The translations under genes were made by a program, and so were the position numbers. This document shows, one piece after another, positions 42,714 to 51,763 of a DNA stretch of 64,000 bases (position 1 is the first letter of the stretch; the number at the start of each line of letters is the position of its first letter). Source of the stretch: Roseovarius sp. MMSF_3359 (GTDB lineage Bacteria > Pseudomonadota > Alphaproteobacteria > Rhodobacterales > Rhodobacteraceae). A model generated the notes under the pieces. It made no database searches, had not been told where the DNA came from, and saw only the letters and a program-made list of their open reading frames with translations. The stretch is taken from positions 47,049-111,048 of the forward strand of contig NZ_JASHJC010000015.1 of NCBI RefSeq assembly GCF_030733385.1, in the 5' to 3' direction.

Positions 42714-43121
42714 AGCGCGGAGGGCCTGTAAGCCGGATTCTGTCCAAGGGGTTGCCCCCTCTGGATGGCCATTCATCTTGATGCCCTGTTGCCAAAGCAC
42801 CTCTAGCTGCCAACCCGGACCGCCGGGCCAAGGCGGCCTGCGGCGGTATCGGTTGCCCGACCATGCCCGCATGCGGTCCCTATTTGGCATTGCTCCCGGT
42901 GGGGCTTGCCGTGCCGCGCCTGTTGCCAGCCGCGCGGTGGGCTCTTACCCCACCGTTTCACCCTTACCCCCCTGACGGGGGCGGTCTGATTTCTGTGGCG
43001 CTTTCCCTCGGGTTGCCCCGGCCGGGCGTTACCCGGCACCGTTGCCTTGTGGAGTCCGGACTTTCCTCCCAGGGTGAACCACAAGTGGTTTGCCCGAGGC
43101 GGCCATCCGGCCCTCCGCGCC
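42714..43121 (-). ncRNA. rnpB: RNase P RNA
   Basis: Catalytic RNA of RNase P, which trims tRNA 5' ends. The universal core GAGGAAAGTCCGGACTCC is on the minus strand near 43050-43070. The 5' end (GCGCGGAGGGCCGG) and 3' end (GGCCCTCCGCGC) pair to form helix P1, followed by a T-run as terminator. The 3' conserved AGAATCCGGCTTACAG lies near 42730. Size of about 400 nt fits the bacterial A type. Ends are set by the P1 pairing, so they may be off by a few bases. Confidence 0.95.
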
Positions 43122-43129
43122 GCGCCGGT

Positions 43130-43810
43130 TTAGGCGGTAAAGGCCTTTCGGTCAACGGGATAGCGGCTGGCCAGATCATGCATCAACGCTCTGTCCTGCT
43201 CGTCCAACGGACCTTTAGCCCAGGGCCGGAACCGCAGCCGCACGGCTGCCAGTAGCTCGTCCACTGCGCCAACAGAAGGATACCCAAAGGCGCGGGCATC
43301 GGTTGCGAAATCCCCCGCGCAAGCGCCACTCTCAGGCCAGACGGCCAGGCCCTGCAGCGCCAGGCGCTGCCAATCGAACCGCGGGCCGGGGTCGGATTTT
43401 CGACCGATTGCCATGTCGGAATGGCCGATCACCCGCTCCGGCACAATGGACCAGCGCATCATGATCTGAGCCATCAGACGCTCCAACGCCGCCATCTGCG
43501 GCTCAGAGAACGGATGATCACCACGGTTTGCCAATTCGATCCCGATCGAGCGGGAATTCACATCGCTCACATCCCCCCATTGGCCCGCGCCCGCGTGCCA
43601 CGCGCGCTGTTCTTCGGGGACGAGTTGCCAGATATGGCCATTCTCCGCGATCAGGTAATGCGAGGAGACCTCCGCTTCAGGATCGCAAAGACGATCACGC
43701 GCGGCCTCTGCGGTTGCCATGGCCGTGTAGTGCAGGACAATCATGTCCGGGCGGGCACCATCGCGCCGCGCGCCGCAATTGGGTGAGGGATATTGTTCGA
43801 TGTCGGGCAA
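43130..43810 (-). CDS. N-acetylmuramoyl-L-alanine amidase
   Basis: 226-aa amidase_2 (PGRP-like) zinc amidase that cuts muropeptides at the MurNAc-L-Ala bond. The first zinc His is in DMIVLHYTAM, the others in VIGHSDMAIGRKSDPGPRF, with SSHYLIAENGHIWQLVPEEQRAWHAG between. No signal peptide, so it is likely an AmpD/AmiD-like cytoplasmic or recycling enzyme. The best start is TTG at 43810 behind GGGGGCAGGA, just after the upstream lipoprotein stop; the frame is open further but overlaps that gene. rnpB starts right after the stop. Confidence 0.88.
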   Translation of the reverse strand: MPDIEQYPSPNCGARRDGARPDMIVLHYTAMATAEAARDRLCDPEAEVSSHYLIAENGHIWQLVPEEQRAWHAGAGQWGDVSDVNSRSIGIELANRGDHPFSEPQMAALERLMAQIMMRWSIVPERVIGHSDMAIGRKSDPGPRFDWQRLALQGLAVWPESGACAGDFATDARAFGYPSVGAVDELLAAVRLRFRPWAKGPLDEQDRALMHDLASRYPVDRKAFTA

Positions 43811-43823
43811 ATCCTGCCCCCGA

Positions 43824-44537
43824 TCAGCCGCCGACAGCCTTGCGGAACGGGCCGGGATCCCAGCTACAGGCGAACCCGTCGCCATCGGGATCAAGGCCCA
43901 ACCGGTCACGCTGCGGTCCACCCTTGGCCAGAAACGCGCTTTGTGCCTTGTCGGGTGAGGCGTATTTGGCGCAGTTGCGCGCGGCCTTGCCTTCGAGGTT
44001 GACGCCGATCCGGCGATAGACCTGCGTCCCCAGGGGGTGTTTGGTGGCCAGCGCATAGTCAACGATGTTTGGGCCTTCGCCGCCGGTGCGTTTCGGCAGG
44101 GCCTCGGCCTCGATCACCTTGTACTGCGCCCGGTTCTGCGCGATTTTCGCGGCGTCGCTTTCGATCGACCGCTGCGCGCCCACCGCGTCAAAATTGTTCT
44201 CCTGCGAGATGCCTGTGCTGGCAACGGCCTCGGGTTGCGGCGTTGCGGTATTCACCTGCGCGGTGCCGCCGGTCGTGCCACCACCAAGGGCCGCTTGCGT
44301 CTGCGCTGCCAGATCCGACCCGTCATCCGAGGCCACAACCTGACCCGGTCCAAGCGTCTCCTCCGAGACGGCGGTGGCAGGCGGCAGCGCGCTGCCCTGC
44401 AATTGCGCATCCCGGGCGCGCTGCTGTCGCTGATACTCTTCGTAGTTGCCAAAGCCCACACCCTGCCCGCTATCTGGAACCGGGGGGCTACAGGCGGCCA
44501 ATGCCACACCTGCGACGGTAATCATCAAAAAACGCAT
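43824..44537 (-). CDS. Lipoprotein with Excalibur calcium-binding motif
   Basis: 237-aa lipoprotein: signal MRFLMITVAGVALAAC with lipobox LAAC (Cys16). A long Gln/Ala/Gly/Thr-rich linker follows (about 20-130). The C-terminus holds an Excalibur-type motif, NCAKYASPDKAQ and LDPDGDGFACSWDPGP, in which DxDxDG binds calcium between two cysteines. It lies 13 bases upstream of the amidase on the same strand, so an envelope role is likely. Exact function unknown. Confidence 0.85.
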   Translation of the reverse strand: MRFLMITVAGVALAACSPPVPDSGQGVGFGNYEEYQRQQRARDAQLQGSALPPATAVSEETLGPGQVVASDDGSDLAAQTQAALGGGTTGGTAQVNTATPQPEAVASTGISQENNFDAVGAQRSIESDAAKIAQNRAQYKVIEAEALPKRTGGEGPNIVDYALATKHPLGTQVYRRIGVNLEGKAARNCAKYASPDKAQSAFLAKGGPQRDRLGLDPDGDGFACSWDPGPFRKAVGG

Positions 44538-44574
44538 CTGCTTATCCTGCCGCTCTCTTGTTTTGGCGGATTTT

Positions 44575-46062
44575 TTACCACCATTTTTCAGGTTTGGCTA
44601 CAAAACCGGCGGCCCCCTCAAGGGCATAAGCACAATTCAGCAGATCGCCCTCTTCCCATGGACGGCCGATCAGTTGCAGCCCCAGGGGCAGCCCGCGCTT
44701 GTCGAGACCGGCCGGCACGCTGATCCCCGGCAGGCCCGCCAGGTTGACCGTGACTGTAAAGACGTCGTTGAGGTACATCTGCACCGGATCAGCATCCGCC
44801 ATTTCGCCCAGGCCAAAGGCCGAGGACGGCGTGGCCGGGGTCAGGATCGCATCGACCCCCTCGGCAAAGACATCCTCGAAGTCTTTCTTGATGAGCGCAC
44901 GAACCTTGCGGGCGCGGTTGTAATAGGCGTCGTAAAAGCCCGCAGAGAGCACGTAGGTGCCGATCATCACGCGGCGCTGCACCTCGGGACCGAAGCCTTC
45001 GGCGCGGGTTTTCTCGTACATCTCGGTGACGCCGTCGCCCTGGGCCAGCTTGGCGCGGTGGCCATAGCGCACCCCGTCATAGCGCGCGAGGTTCGAAGAC
45101 GCCTCGGCTGGCGCGATCACGTAATAGGCGGGCAGCGCGTATTTGGTATGCGGCAACGAGATATCGCGGATCTCGGCGCCCGCGTCCCGCAGCATGTCGG
45201 TGCCATCGGCCCAGAGCTTCTCGATCTCTTCGGGCATGCCCTCCATGCGGTATTCGCGCGGGATGCCGATGACCTTGCCCTTGATGTCGCCGGTCAGCAT
45301 CGCCTCGAAATCCGGCACCGGCAGCTCGGCAGAGGTCGAATCCTTCGGGTCATGCCCGCACATCGCCTCAAGCATGATCGCCGCATCGCGGACGGATTTC
45401 GTCATCGGACCGGCCTGATCCAGCGACGAGGCAAAGGCCACGATGCCCCAGCGTGAGCAACGGCCATAGGTGGGCTTGATGCCGGTGATGCCGACAAAGG
45501 CCGCGGGTTGACGGATCGACCCGCCGGTATCCGTACCCGTCGCCCCCAGGCAAAGGTCAGCCGCCACGGCGCTGGCAGAGCCGCCCGAAGACCCGCCGGG
45601 CGTCAGCGCGGCGTCTTCGTTGCCGCGACGCCAAGGGTTCACGGCATTGCCATAGGTGCTGGTCTCGTTCGACGAACCCATGGCAAACTCGTCCATGTTG
45701 AGCTTGCCCAGCATGACCGAGCCGGCATCAAAAAGGTTCTGCGACACGGTGGATTCGTATTCCGGCTTGAACCCGTTCAGGATCGCGCTGGCGGCCTGGC
45801 TCGGCACGCCCTTGGTACAAAAAAGATCCTTGATGCCCAAGGGGATACCGCACATCGACGGCGCATCCCCGGATTTGATCCGCGCATCCGCGGCCTTGGC
45901 CTGCTCCATCGCGAGGTCAGGCGTGTGATGGACAAAGGCACCCAAAGCGCCCGCGCCGTCGATCTGCTCGAGACAAGCGGTGGTCAGCTCGGCGCTGGTG
46001 ATCTCGCCACCGCGCAGCTTGCCGCGCGCTTCAGCAATCGTCAGTTTGTTCAGTTCAGACAT
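44575..46062 (-). CDS. gatA: Asp-tRNA(Asn)/Glu-tRNA(Gln) amidotransferase subunit A
   Basis: 495-aa glutaminase/amidase subunit of GatCAB, which converts Glu-tRNA(Gln) and Asp-tRNA(Asn) to the amidated forms. The amidase-signature triad is visible: Lys in [10 protein letters not shown], and the Ser pair in [15 protein letters not shown] and [13 protein letters not shown]. The start overlaps the gatC stop by one base (TAATG). gatB is not in the window. The C-terminus [16 protein letters not shown] is typical. Confidence 0.97.
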   Translation of the reverse strand: MSELNKLTIAEARGKLRGGEITSAELTTACLEQIDGAGALGAFVHHTPDLAMEQAKAADARIKSGDAPSMCGIPLGIKDLFCTKGVPSQAASAILNGFKPEYESTVSQNLFDAGSVMLGKLNMDEFAMGSSNETSTYGNAVNPWRRGNEDAALTPGGSSGGSASAVAADLCLGATGTDTGGSIRQPAAFVGITGIKPTYGRCSRWGIVAFASSLDQAGPMTKSVRDAAIMLEAMCGHDPKDSTSAELPVPDFEAMLTGDIKGKVIGIPREYRMEGMPEEIEKLWADGTDMLRDAGAEIRDISLPHTKYALPAYYVIAPAEASSNLARYDGVRYGHRAKLAQGDGVTEMYEKTRAEGFGPEVQRRVMIGTYVLSAGFYDAYYNRARKVRALIKKDFEDVFAEGVDAILTPATPSSAFGLGEMADADPVQMYLNDVFTVTVNLAGLPGISVPAGLDKRGLPLGLQLIGRPWEEGDLLNCAYALEGAAGFVAKPEKWW

Positions 46063-46349
46063 TATTCGACCACCTTCGGCACCGCAAAGAACCCTTCACG
46101 CGCATCGGGCGCGTTTGACAGGACCTTGCCCTGCTGATCCCCATCATTGACCACATCCACGCGCCGCTTGAGGCGCATCGGTGTGACACTGACCATCGGC
46201 TCGACACCTTCGACATCGACCTCGTTGAGCTGCTCAATGAACCCGAGGATATTGTTGAATTCCTGGGCCAGCGCCGGCAGCGCGTCTTCTTCGACGCGGA
46301 TGCGGGCCAGCTTTGCCACCTTGGCGGCGGTATCTGTGTCGATCGTCAT
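46062..46349 (-). CDS. gatC: Asp-tRNA(Asn)/Glu-tRNA(Gln) amidotransferase subunit C
   Basis: 95-aa GatC, the small helical subunit that wraps GatA and GatB together. Typical elements are [40 protein letters not shown] and [20 protein letters not shown] with the C-terminal FFAVPKVVE. It is co-transcribed with gatA. Confidence 0.96.
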   Translation of the reverse strand: MTIDTDTAAKVAKLARIRVEEDALPALAQEFNNILGFIEQLNEVDVEGVEPMVSVTPMRLKRRVDVVNDGDQQGKVLSNAPDAREGFFAVPKVVE

Positions 46350-46532
46350 GAATGTCTCCGTCGCAGGATTTAGCCGGGTTTAGCCTCAGCCGCGCCGACC
46401 TGCAAGCGTGGCTTGCAACGCGATGCACCCCGCCCTGAACCCTGTGAATTTGAAACTGAAATCAATCCGTGATAAACCCTAGGGCGACTTTGATATCACA
46501 TTGCTCAACCAATTGTTTAGCGAGGCACTCTG

Positions 46533-47216
46533 ATGAATTTGAAAAAGACTTTCTGCGCACTGGCGTTTGCGTTGGCAACATCCGGTGCGGCACAAGCGGC
46601 AACGCTGATCAATGGCACGACAACCGGACTTTACAACAGCGGCATCGGTCAGTCCCTCGATGGCACCAACCCGTTTGGCGGCAACTTCATGTTCCCCACC
46701 GAGAATTCGTCTGGCGGCGATCCGGTCCTCGACATCCCGGCGGCAAACGAACCCGATTTGTCCGCGGCATCGGGATCGCTCGGCAATTGGCTGACCAACC
46801 CGGCGGTACCGGGTGGTTCATGGTCGGCTGGTCCCGTTGGCATCCCAGCGACCTGGGCGGTCAACAGCGAGACCGCGATCATCTACCAGATCGACGGCGG
46901 CGCGAATGGCTTCAACAATGTGATGGCAAGTTTCGGGGTTGATAACGGCATCTTTGTCTGGCTCAACGGCACCTTCCTTGGCGGTCACCTGCGCCCCGGC
47001 GGGGCAACGGCCGGTGAGTTTACCGTCAGCATCGGCAATCTCGGCTCCGGCATCAGCTTCCTGCAGGTCCTGCGTGAGGATCACGGAGGTGGCACCGGCT
47101 ACGCGGTCGAAGTGACCGGCGATGTCGCCGCAGTTATCCCCCTGCCCGCTTCCGCTTGGCTCTTGCTGGCCGGGCTCGGCGGGATGGCAATGACCCGGCG
47201 CAAGCCACGAAGCTGA
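46533..47216 (+). CDS. VPLPA-CTERM sorting-domain protein
   Basis: 227-aa exported protein: a signal peptide (MNLKKTFCALAFALATSGAAQA, 1-22), a Gly/Asn-rich beta-type ectodomain, and a C-terminal sorting signal made of VIPLPASAWLLLAGLGGMA followed by TRRKPRS. This tripartite motif, helix and basic tail is the VPLPA-CTERM class, seen in Rhodobacterales and other Gram-negatives and thought to be cut by an exosortase-type enzyme. The ectodomain contains only one stretch of clear pattern (VDNGIFVWLNGTFLGGHLR, as in PA14/galactose-binding-like folds). No exosortase gene is nearby. A terminator follows. Confidence 0.87.
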   Translation: MNLKKTFCALAFALATSGAAQAATLINGTTTGLYNSGIGQSLDGTNPFGGNFMFPTENSSGGDPVLDIPAANEPDLSAASGSLGNWLTNPAVPGGSWSAGPVGIPATWAVNSETAIIYQIDGGANGFNNVMASFGVDNGIFVWLNGTFLGGHLRPGGATAGEFTVSIGNLGSGISFLQVLREDHGGGTGYAVEVTGDVAAVIPLPASAWLLLAGLGGMAMTRRKPRS

Positions 47217-47239
47217 TCTGCACATCCAAATTGGCGAGC

Positions 47240-47269
47240 GGCCCGCGGCAGATGCTTGCGGGCCTTTTT
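47240..47269 (+). terminator. Intrinsic terminator of the VPLPA-CTERM gene
   Basis: A 7-bp stem (GGCCCGC/GCGGGCC, 11-base loop) is followed by five Ts, 24 bases after the stop. Confidence 0.9.
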
Positions 47270-47338
47270 GCATCCGCCTCTTTTCGCGGGCGGCAGACGT
47301 GCTAGGCTGCCATCAGAATTGACCGGGAGGAGGGCATC

Positions 47339-48031
47339 ATGAAAATCATCTGGCTGGGGCATGCGTCTTTCAGGATCGAGATCGGCGGGCAGGTCCTGCT
47401 GGTGGATCCATGGCTGAACGGCAACCCGATGCTGCCCGAAGAGAACCATTCCGCGGCGACAAAGGGCGTCACGCATATCCTGCTCACCCATGCGCATTTC
47501 GACCATGTGGCGGATGTGCTGAACGTGGCCAAGGAACAGGGTGTGCCCGTGGTCGGCCAATATGACCTGATGTCCCATTGGGAAGAGAGCCAGAAGATCG
47601 AAACCGTGGGCTTCAACAAGGGCGGCACGGTCGATCTGATTGGTGTCAAGGTGACGATGGTGCATGCCACCCATTCATCAAGCGTCGCAGGTCCGTCCGG
47701 CCCAGAGGTGCCGGGGACCGAATGTGGCTACATGATCGCCGCCGAAGGGCACACGATCTATGTCTCCGGCGACACCGACGTGATGGCCGATATGAAAGTG
47801 TTCAACGACCTGCACGCGCCCGATATCGGCATCCTTTGTGCGGGTGGTCATTTCACCATGGACATGCGTCGCGCCGCCTATGCGGCCAAGGAGTTTTTCG
47901 ATTTCAAGACGCTGATCCCGTGCCATTACAAGACCTTCCCGATCCTTGAACAATCGGCCGAGGCGCTCGTCGCCGCCCTGCCCAATGTGAATGTGATCGA
48001 ACCAGAGGTGATGCAGGCAATCGAAATCTGA
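47339..48031 (+). CDS. Metallo-beta-lactamase-fold hydrolase (UPF0173)
   Basis: 230-aa metal-dependent hydrolase of the small UPF0173/YtkL group. The zinc motif LTHAHFDHVADV (HxHxDH) is at residues about 60-70, and SGDTDVMADM supplies the bridging Asp. The N-terminus MKIIWLGHASFRIE is characteristic. The ATG follows a strong GGGAGGAGGG. Substrate of this group is not established. It converges on a LuxR-type gene with three bases between. Confidence 0.9.
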   Translation: MKIIWLGHASFRIEIGGQVLLVDPWLNGNPMLPEENHSAATKGVTHILLTHAHFDHVADVLNVAKEQGVPVVGQYDLMSHWEESQKIETVGFNKGGTVDLIGVKVTMVHATHSSSVAGPSGPEVPGTECGYMIAAEGHTIYVSGDTDVMADMKVFNDLHAPDIGILCAGGHFTMDMRRAAYAAKEFFDFKTLIPCHYKTFPILEQSAEALVAALPNVNVIEPEVMQAIEI

Positions 48032-48034
48032 GCT

Positions 48035-48793
48035 TCAGGGCTTCAGATCGGGCCGCGTCGCCAGAAGCGCCGCCGCTTCCGCGCGATTGCGCAGGCCGAG
48101 CTTGCCATAGGCCTTCTTGGCGTATTCCGACACGGTATTGACCGAGATCGTGCACATCCGCGCGCATTCCTTGCGTGAAAAGCCCTGCGCAATCAGGAAT
48201 AGCACTTCGCGTTCGCGCGGGGTCAGGTCGTCCAAAAGGCCCGCCTGCCCGGCAGGGGCGACCATCAATTCCCGGAACCCGGGCACGGCCTCTGGCGGCG
48301 GGCGGCTGAGTTCCTCGATCCTGCGATGCGCAACGAGGCAGAGCAACCGCAGGCTGTCGATCTTCTCCACCACCATCTTGCGGAAATCCACCTGGCTCAG
48401 CCGCGAGCCGAGGTTGAAGCCGCCGAAACGCTCCGATCCGGTCAGGCGAACCGGGAAAGCAATGCCGGAGCGAAAGCCATGCTCGCTGGCGCGCAATATG
48501 AAATCCTTCGCCGCCGCGGGCAGGTAATCGTGATCCGGCAGAAACTCGGCGCCGGTCAGGGTCGGCTCATAACTGTCACAACACCAGTGCAGGAACGGGT
48601 CTTCGCCCGGCGGACTGTCGATAAAGAGCTCCGGCATCGTCGTGAGGAGTTTCGGCGCGTTGAAATCCACATCCACGGTGACATAGATCAGATGCTCGAA
48701 CCGGTGCGGCAGGAGCCCTTCAATCAACGCTGCCCAAATCTCTTCAATACTGCATTTTTCTTCGATGACCCGGGCAAGTTCAAGTAACTGCAT
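48035..48793 (-). CDS. LuxR-family regulator with autoinducer-binding-type domain
   Basis: 252-aa regulator. The N-terminal part (about 20-165) resembles the autoinducer-binding fold (FEHLIYVTVDVDFNAPKLL, DPFLHWCCDSYEPTL, SEHGFRSGIAFPVRL). The C-terminal LuxR helix-turn-helix is clear (LTPREREVLFLIAQGFSRKE, ISVNTVSEYAKKAYGKLGLR). No luxI synthase is present in the window, so it would be an orphan (solo) receptor, or sense something else. Confidence 0.87.
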   Translation of the reverse strand: MQLLELARVIEEKCSIEEIWAALIEGLLPHRFEHLIYVTVDVDFNAPKLLTTMPELFIDSPPGEDPFLHWCCDSYEPTLTGAEFLPDHDYLPAAAKDFILRASEHGFRSGIAFPVRLTGSERFGGFNLGSRLSQVDFRKMVVEKIDSLRLLCLVAHRRIEELSRPPPEAVPGFRELMVAPAGQAGLLDDLTPREREVLFLIAQGFSRKECARMCTISVNTVSEYAKKAYGKLGLRNRAEAAALLATRPDLKP

Positions 48794-48936
48794 TCCATCC
48801 CCCTAAAGAGGGGGATAGCTGAAAATTTGCTGCAATGCTAGGTTGTTAACCGCCGTCCGGCCCGAAATGCGTGGCTTCAATGTGTTCCGTGAGTGGTGCG
48901 CATCATTTCAGCATGATCTTATTCCAAACCCCGTCT

Positions 48937-49392
48937 TCAGGTCGGGCGGCGCCTTTTGAAGAAGCTCTTCAGCAACGCCTCCGAGGCCTGGGCGGAGATA
49001 TTGTCGTAGATCTCCGGCACATGGTGGCATTGGTCGTGGGAAAAGACCCGCGCACCATGGGCCACGCCGCCGGATTTGGGGTCCGCCGCACCGTAAAACA
49101 CCCGTGCAATGCGCGCAGCCGAGATCGCCGTGGCGCACATCGCGCAGGGCTCCAGCGTCACATAGAGGTCATAGCCCGGCAACCGTTCGCTTTGCGCCGC
49201 CGCGCAGGCCGCACGGATCACCAAAATCTCCGCATGGGCGGTTGGATCGCTCAGCTCTCTCGTGCGATTGCCCGCGCGCGCCACAACCTGCCCTTGCGGG
49301 TCGACAAGGACCGCCCCCACGGGCACTTCGTCTCGCTCTGCGGCGGCCTGCGCCTCCGCCAGGGCCGCGGCCATATGGCTTTTGAACGTCAT
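48937..49392 (-). CDS. tadA: tRNA-specific adenosine deaminase
   Basis: 151-aa zinc deaminase that makes inosine at the wobble base of tRNA(Arg) ACG. The active site is DPTAHAEILVIR (HAE) and LYVTLEPCAMCATAI (PCxxC). The ATG at 49392 gives the normal length; the frame is open far upstream, but that part is the complement of rluB. It is divergent from rluB, 63 bases away. Confidence 0.95.
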   Translation of the reverse strand: MTFKSHMAAALAEAQAAAERDEVPVGAVLVDPQGQVVARAGNRTRELSDPTAHAEILVIRAACAAAQSERLPGYDLYVTLEPCAMCATAISAARIARVFYGAADPKSGGVAHGARVFSHDQCHHVPEIYDNISAQASEALLKSFFKRRRPT

Positions 49393-49455
49393 GTTCCCGT
49401 CTTTGCCCGCTCCATTCGGCTTTCGCAAGCGCGGGTTTTGCTCTAATCCGGGGCG

Positions 49456-50247
49456 ATGAGCACCAAAACCCCAGAAGGCGACCGCATCGCCAAGGTCATC
49501 GCCCGCGCCGGCATCGCCAGCCGCCGTGAGGCCGAGCGGATGATCGAAGCGGGCCGCGTGACCGTGAACGGCAAGACCATCGACCGCGCGGCGCTGAACG
49601 TGACCGCAAAGGACAGGATCACCGTCGATGGCCGTGCGCTTGGCGATCCCGATCCGCCGCGCCTCTGGCTTTATCACAAGCCGACCGGCCTGGTGACCAC
49701 GACCCGCGATGAGCAGGGGCGCACGACGATTTTCGATGAGTTGCCCGAAGATCTGCCGCGGGTGATGAGCGTGGGGCGGCTTGACCTCAATTCTGAAGGT
49801 CTGCTGCTTCTGACCAATGACGGGGGGATCAAGCGCAAGCTGGAACTGCCGTCCACCGGCTGGCTGCGCAAGTACCGGGTGCGCGTGAAGGGCCGGCCCG
49901 CCGATGACACGTTCGAGCCTCTGCGCAAGGGGCTTGAGATCGACGGTGAGCGGTTTCAGCCGATGACCGTGACACTGGACCGCCAGCAAGGCGCCAACGC
50001 CTGGGCCACGGTGTCAATCCGCGAAGGCAAGAACCGCGAGATCCGCCGCGCGATGGAAGCCGTGGGCCTGAGCGTGAACCGGCTCATCCGCGTCTCTTAT
50101 GGTCCGTTTCAGCTGGGGCAGTTGAAACCCGGCGAGGTGCAGGAAATCCGCCCCCGCATCCTGCGCGACCAATTGGGTCTCGAACAGGAAAACCCAAAAA
50201 AACCCGGGAAAGGCCGCCCCAAAGCCGTCCGCCGCCGCCGGACCTGA
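49456..50247 (+). CDS. rluB: 23S rRNA pseudouridine synthase B
   Basis: 263-aa RsuA-family pseudouridine synthase, acting on 23S rRNA position 2605 in the E. coli homologue. An S4 RNA-binding domain (AKVIARAGIASRREAERMIE, residues 8-65) precedes the catalytic domain with the Asp motif GRLDLNSEGLLLLTNDG and LPSTGWLRKYRVRVKG. The C-terminal tail is basic (KPGKGRPKAVRRRRT). tadA and rluB are divergent neighbours in many related genomes. Confidence 0.93.
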   Translation: MSTKTPEGDRIAKVIARAGIASRREAERMIEAGRVTVNGKTIDRAALNVTAKDRITVDGRALGDPDPPRLWLYHKPTGLVTTTRDEQGRTTIFDELPEDLPRVMSVGRLDLNSEGLLLLTNDGGIKRKLELPSTGWLRKYRVRVKGRPADDTFEPLRKGLEIDGERFQPMTVTLDRQQGANAWATVSIREGKNREIRRAMEAVGLSVNRLIRVSYGPFQLGQLKPGEVQEIRPRILRDQLGLEQENPKKPGKGRPKAVRRRRT

Positions 50248-50382
50248 CCCCGCAGATTTAGGAAAATATCAACTCTTTTCCCTCAAACCGCCCGGTTACG
50301 CGCCCGCGCCCCCTTTTCACCCGCCCCGGTGAGGTTATATAGACGCTCACGCGAGACCTGTTTCAAAGCGCCTTTGAAAGAC

Positions 50383-50721
50383 ATGATTCAACATCTCATC
50401 ACGATGGCCAACAAGAACGACGACGACCAGGATAGTGCCGTCGTTGTCGAAACGCGCCCCAAGACCAAGCGGCCACCGCTTTATAAGGTTTTGCTTTTGA
50501 ACGACGATTACACCCCGATGGAATTTGTCGTGGCGGTGCTTGAGCGGTTTTTTGGCATGTCCCATGCGCAGGCCTTCGATATCATGTTGACCGTGCACCA
50601 GAAGGGCCTCGCGGTTGTGGGCGTCTTCAGCCACGAGATTGCCGAGACCAAGGTGGCCCAGGTCATGGATTTCGCGCGGCAGCACCAACACCCGCTGCAA
50701 TGCACGATGGAAAAAGAATAG
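50383..50721 (+). CDS. clpS: ATP-dependent Clp protease adaptor ClpS
   Basis: 112-aa adaptor that hands N-degron substrates to ClpAP. The core is intact: [60 protein letters not shown], with the C-terminal QCTMEKE. The start is uncertain between ATG 50383 (GAAAG before it) and ATG 50404; an open frame extends upstream. clpA does not follow directly; instead a methyltransferase gene starts one base after the stop. Confidence 0.93.
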   Translation: MIQHLITMANKNDDDQDSAVVVETRPKTKRPPLYKVLLLNDDYTPMEFVVAVLERFFGMSHAQAFDIMLTVHQKGLAVVGVFSHEIAETKVAQVMDFARQHQHPLQCTMEKE

Positions 50722-50722
50722 C

Positions 50723-51715
50723 TTGTCCGCCGCGCGCCTATCGCTGGCTCTGGAAACCGGTGAGATCACGCTGCCGGACACCGGACGTATCGCCGTGTTT
50801 GGACCCCGTGGCGGGGTGCATGACCTGAGCGGCCTGCCCCTCGACCGGCTGCATGTCCTGACCGGCTTCAAACCCGATGTCGATTACTTTTCCGCGCGCG
50901 GCCTGACCTGCGCCACCCTGCCCGAGGGCCGCTACTCCGCCTCGGTCGTCTTTCTGCCACGGGCAAAACGCTTGGCGCGGGGCCTGATTGCGCGCACGAT
51001 GGATGTCACCGACGGCCCGGTCATCGTGGATGGGGCCAAGACCGATGGCGTCGAATCAATCCTGAAGGACTGCCGCAAACGCACCGAGGTGTCGCCGCCC
51101 TTGTCCAAGGCGCATGGCAAACTCTTCTCCCTGACGCCGCCGGGCGAGTTTGACGACTGGGCGATTGGCGCGCCGCAACAGATCGACGGCGGTTTTGTGA
51201 CACAGCCCGGTGTTTTTTCCGCCGATGCGATTGATCCCGGTTCGCGTTTGTTGGCCGATACCCTGCCTGCCAAACTCGGCGCCCATGTTGCCGATCTGGG
51301 AGGCGGTTGGGGGTATCTGAGCACCCGCATCCTGGAGCGTGAAGCGGTCGCACATCTTGATCTGGTCGAGGCCGACCATGCGGCGCTTGAATGCGCCCGG
51401 CAAAACGTCAGCGATCCACGCCTGCGCCTGCACTGGGATGATGCCACCCGCTGGCGGCCCGACGAATTGCTGGACTGTGTTGTGACCAATCCGCCCTTTC
51501 ACACCGATCGGAGCGCCGACCCTGGTCTGGGACAGGCATTTATCGCCGCCGCGGCCGCCATGCTGAAACCCTCGGGGCAGCTCTGGCTGGTCGCGAATCG
51601 GCACCTCCCCTATGAGCCCAACGTGTCCCGGCTCTTTGCGACCGTAACCGAGGCCGCGGGCGATAATCGGTTCAAAATCCTTCACGCCCAGCGGCCATCT
51701 CGCAAGGCGCGTTGA
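50723..51715 (+). CDS. rRNA (guanine-N2) methyltransferase, RsmC-like
   Basis: 330-aa class I methyltransferase with two halves like RsmC, which makes m2G1207 in 16S rRNA. The C-terminal half has VADLGGGWGYLSTRIL (SAM site) and VVTNPPFHTDRSADPGL (catalytic NPPF). The N-terminal half is the degenerate duplicate. TTG at 50723 is the preferred start because GGAAAAAGAA lies ahead of it and the frame upstream overlaps clpS. The close spacing suggests co-expression with clpS. Confidence 0.85.
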   Translation: MSAARLSLALETGEITLPDTGRIAVFGPRGGVHDLSGLPLDRLHVLTGFKPDVDYFSARGLTCATLPEGRYSASVVFLPRAKRLARGLIARTMDVTDGPVIVDGAKTDGVESILKDCRKRTEVSPPLSKAHGKLFSLTPPGEFDDWAIGAPQQIDGGFVTQPGVFSADAIDPGSRLLADTLPAKLGAHVADLGGGWGYLSTRILEREAVAHLDLVEADHAALECARQNVSDPRLRLHWDDATRWRPDELLDCVVTNPPFHTDRSADPGLGQAFIAAAAAMLKPSGQLWLVANRHLPYEPNVSRLFATVTEAAGDNRFKILHAQRPSRKAR

Positions 51716-51763
51716 ATTGGCATAGCCTGCCCTTGGCAGAATCATTCCCGAAAGGTCTCGCCC

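Noticed and set aside
42714..43121. Several short reading frames in the rnpB region
   Set aside because: The sequence carries the universal RNase P RNA core and closing helix; the frames are incidental.
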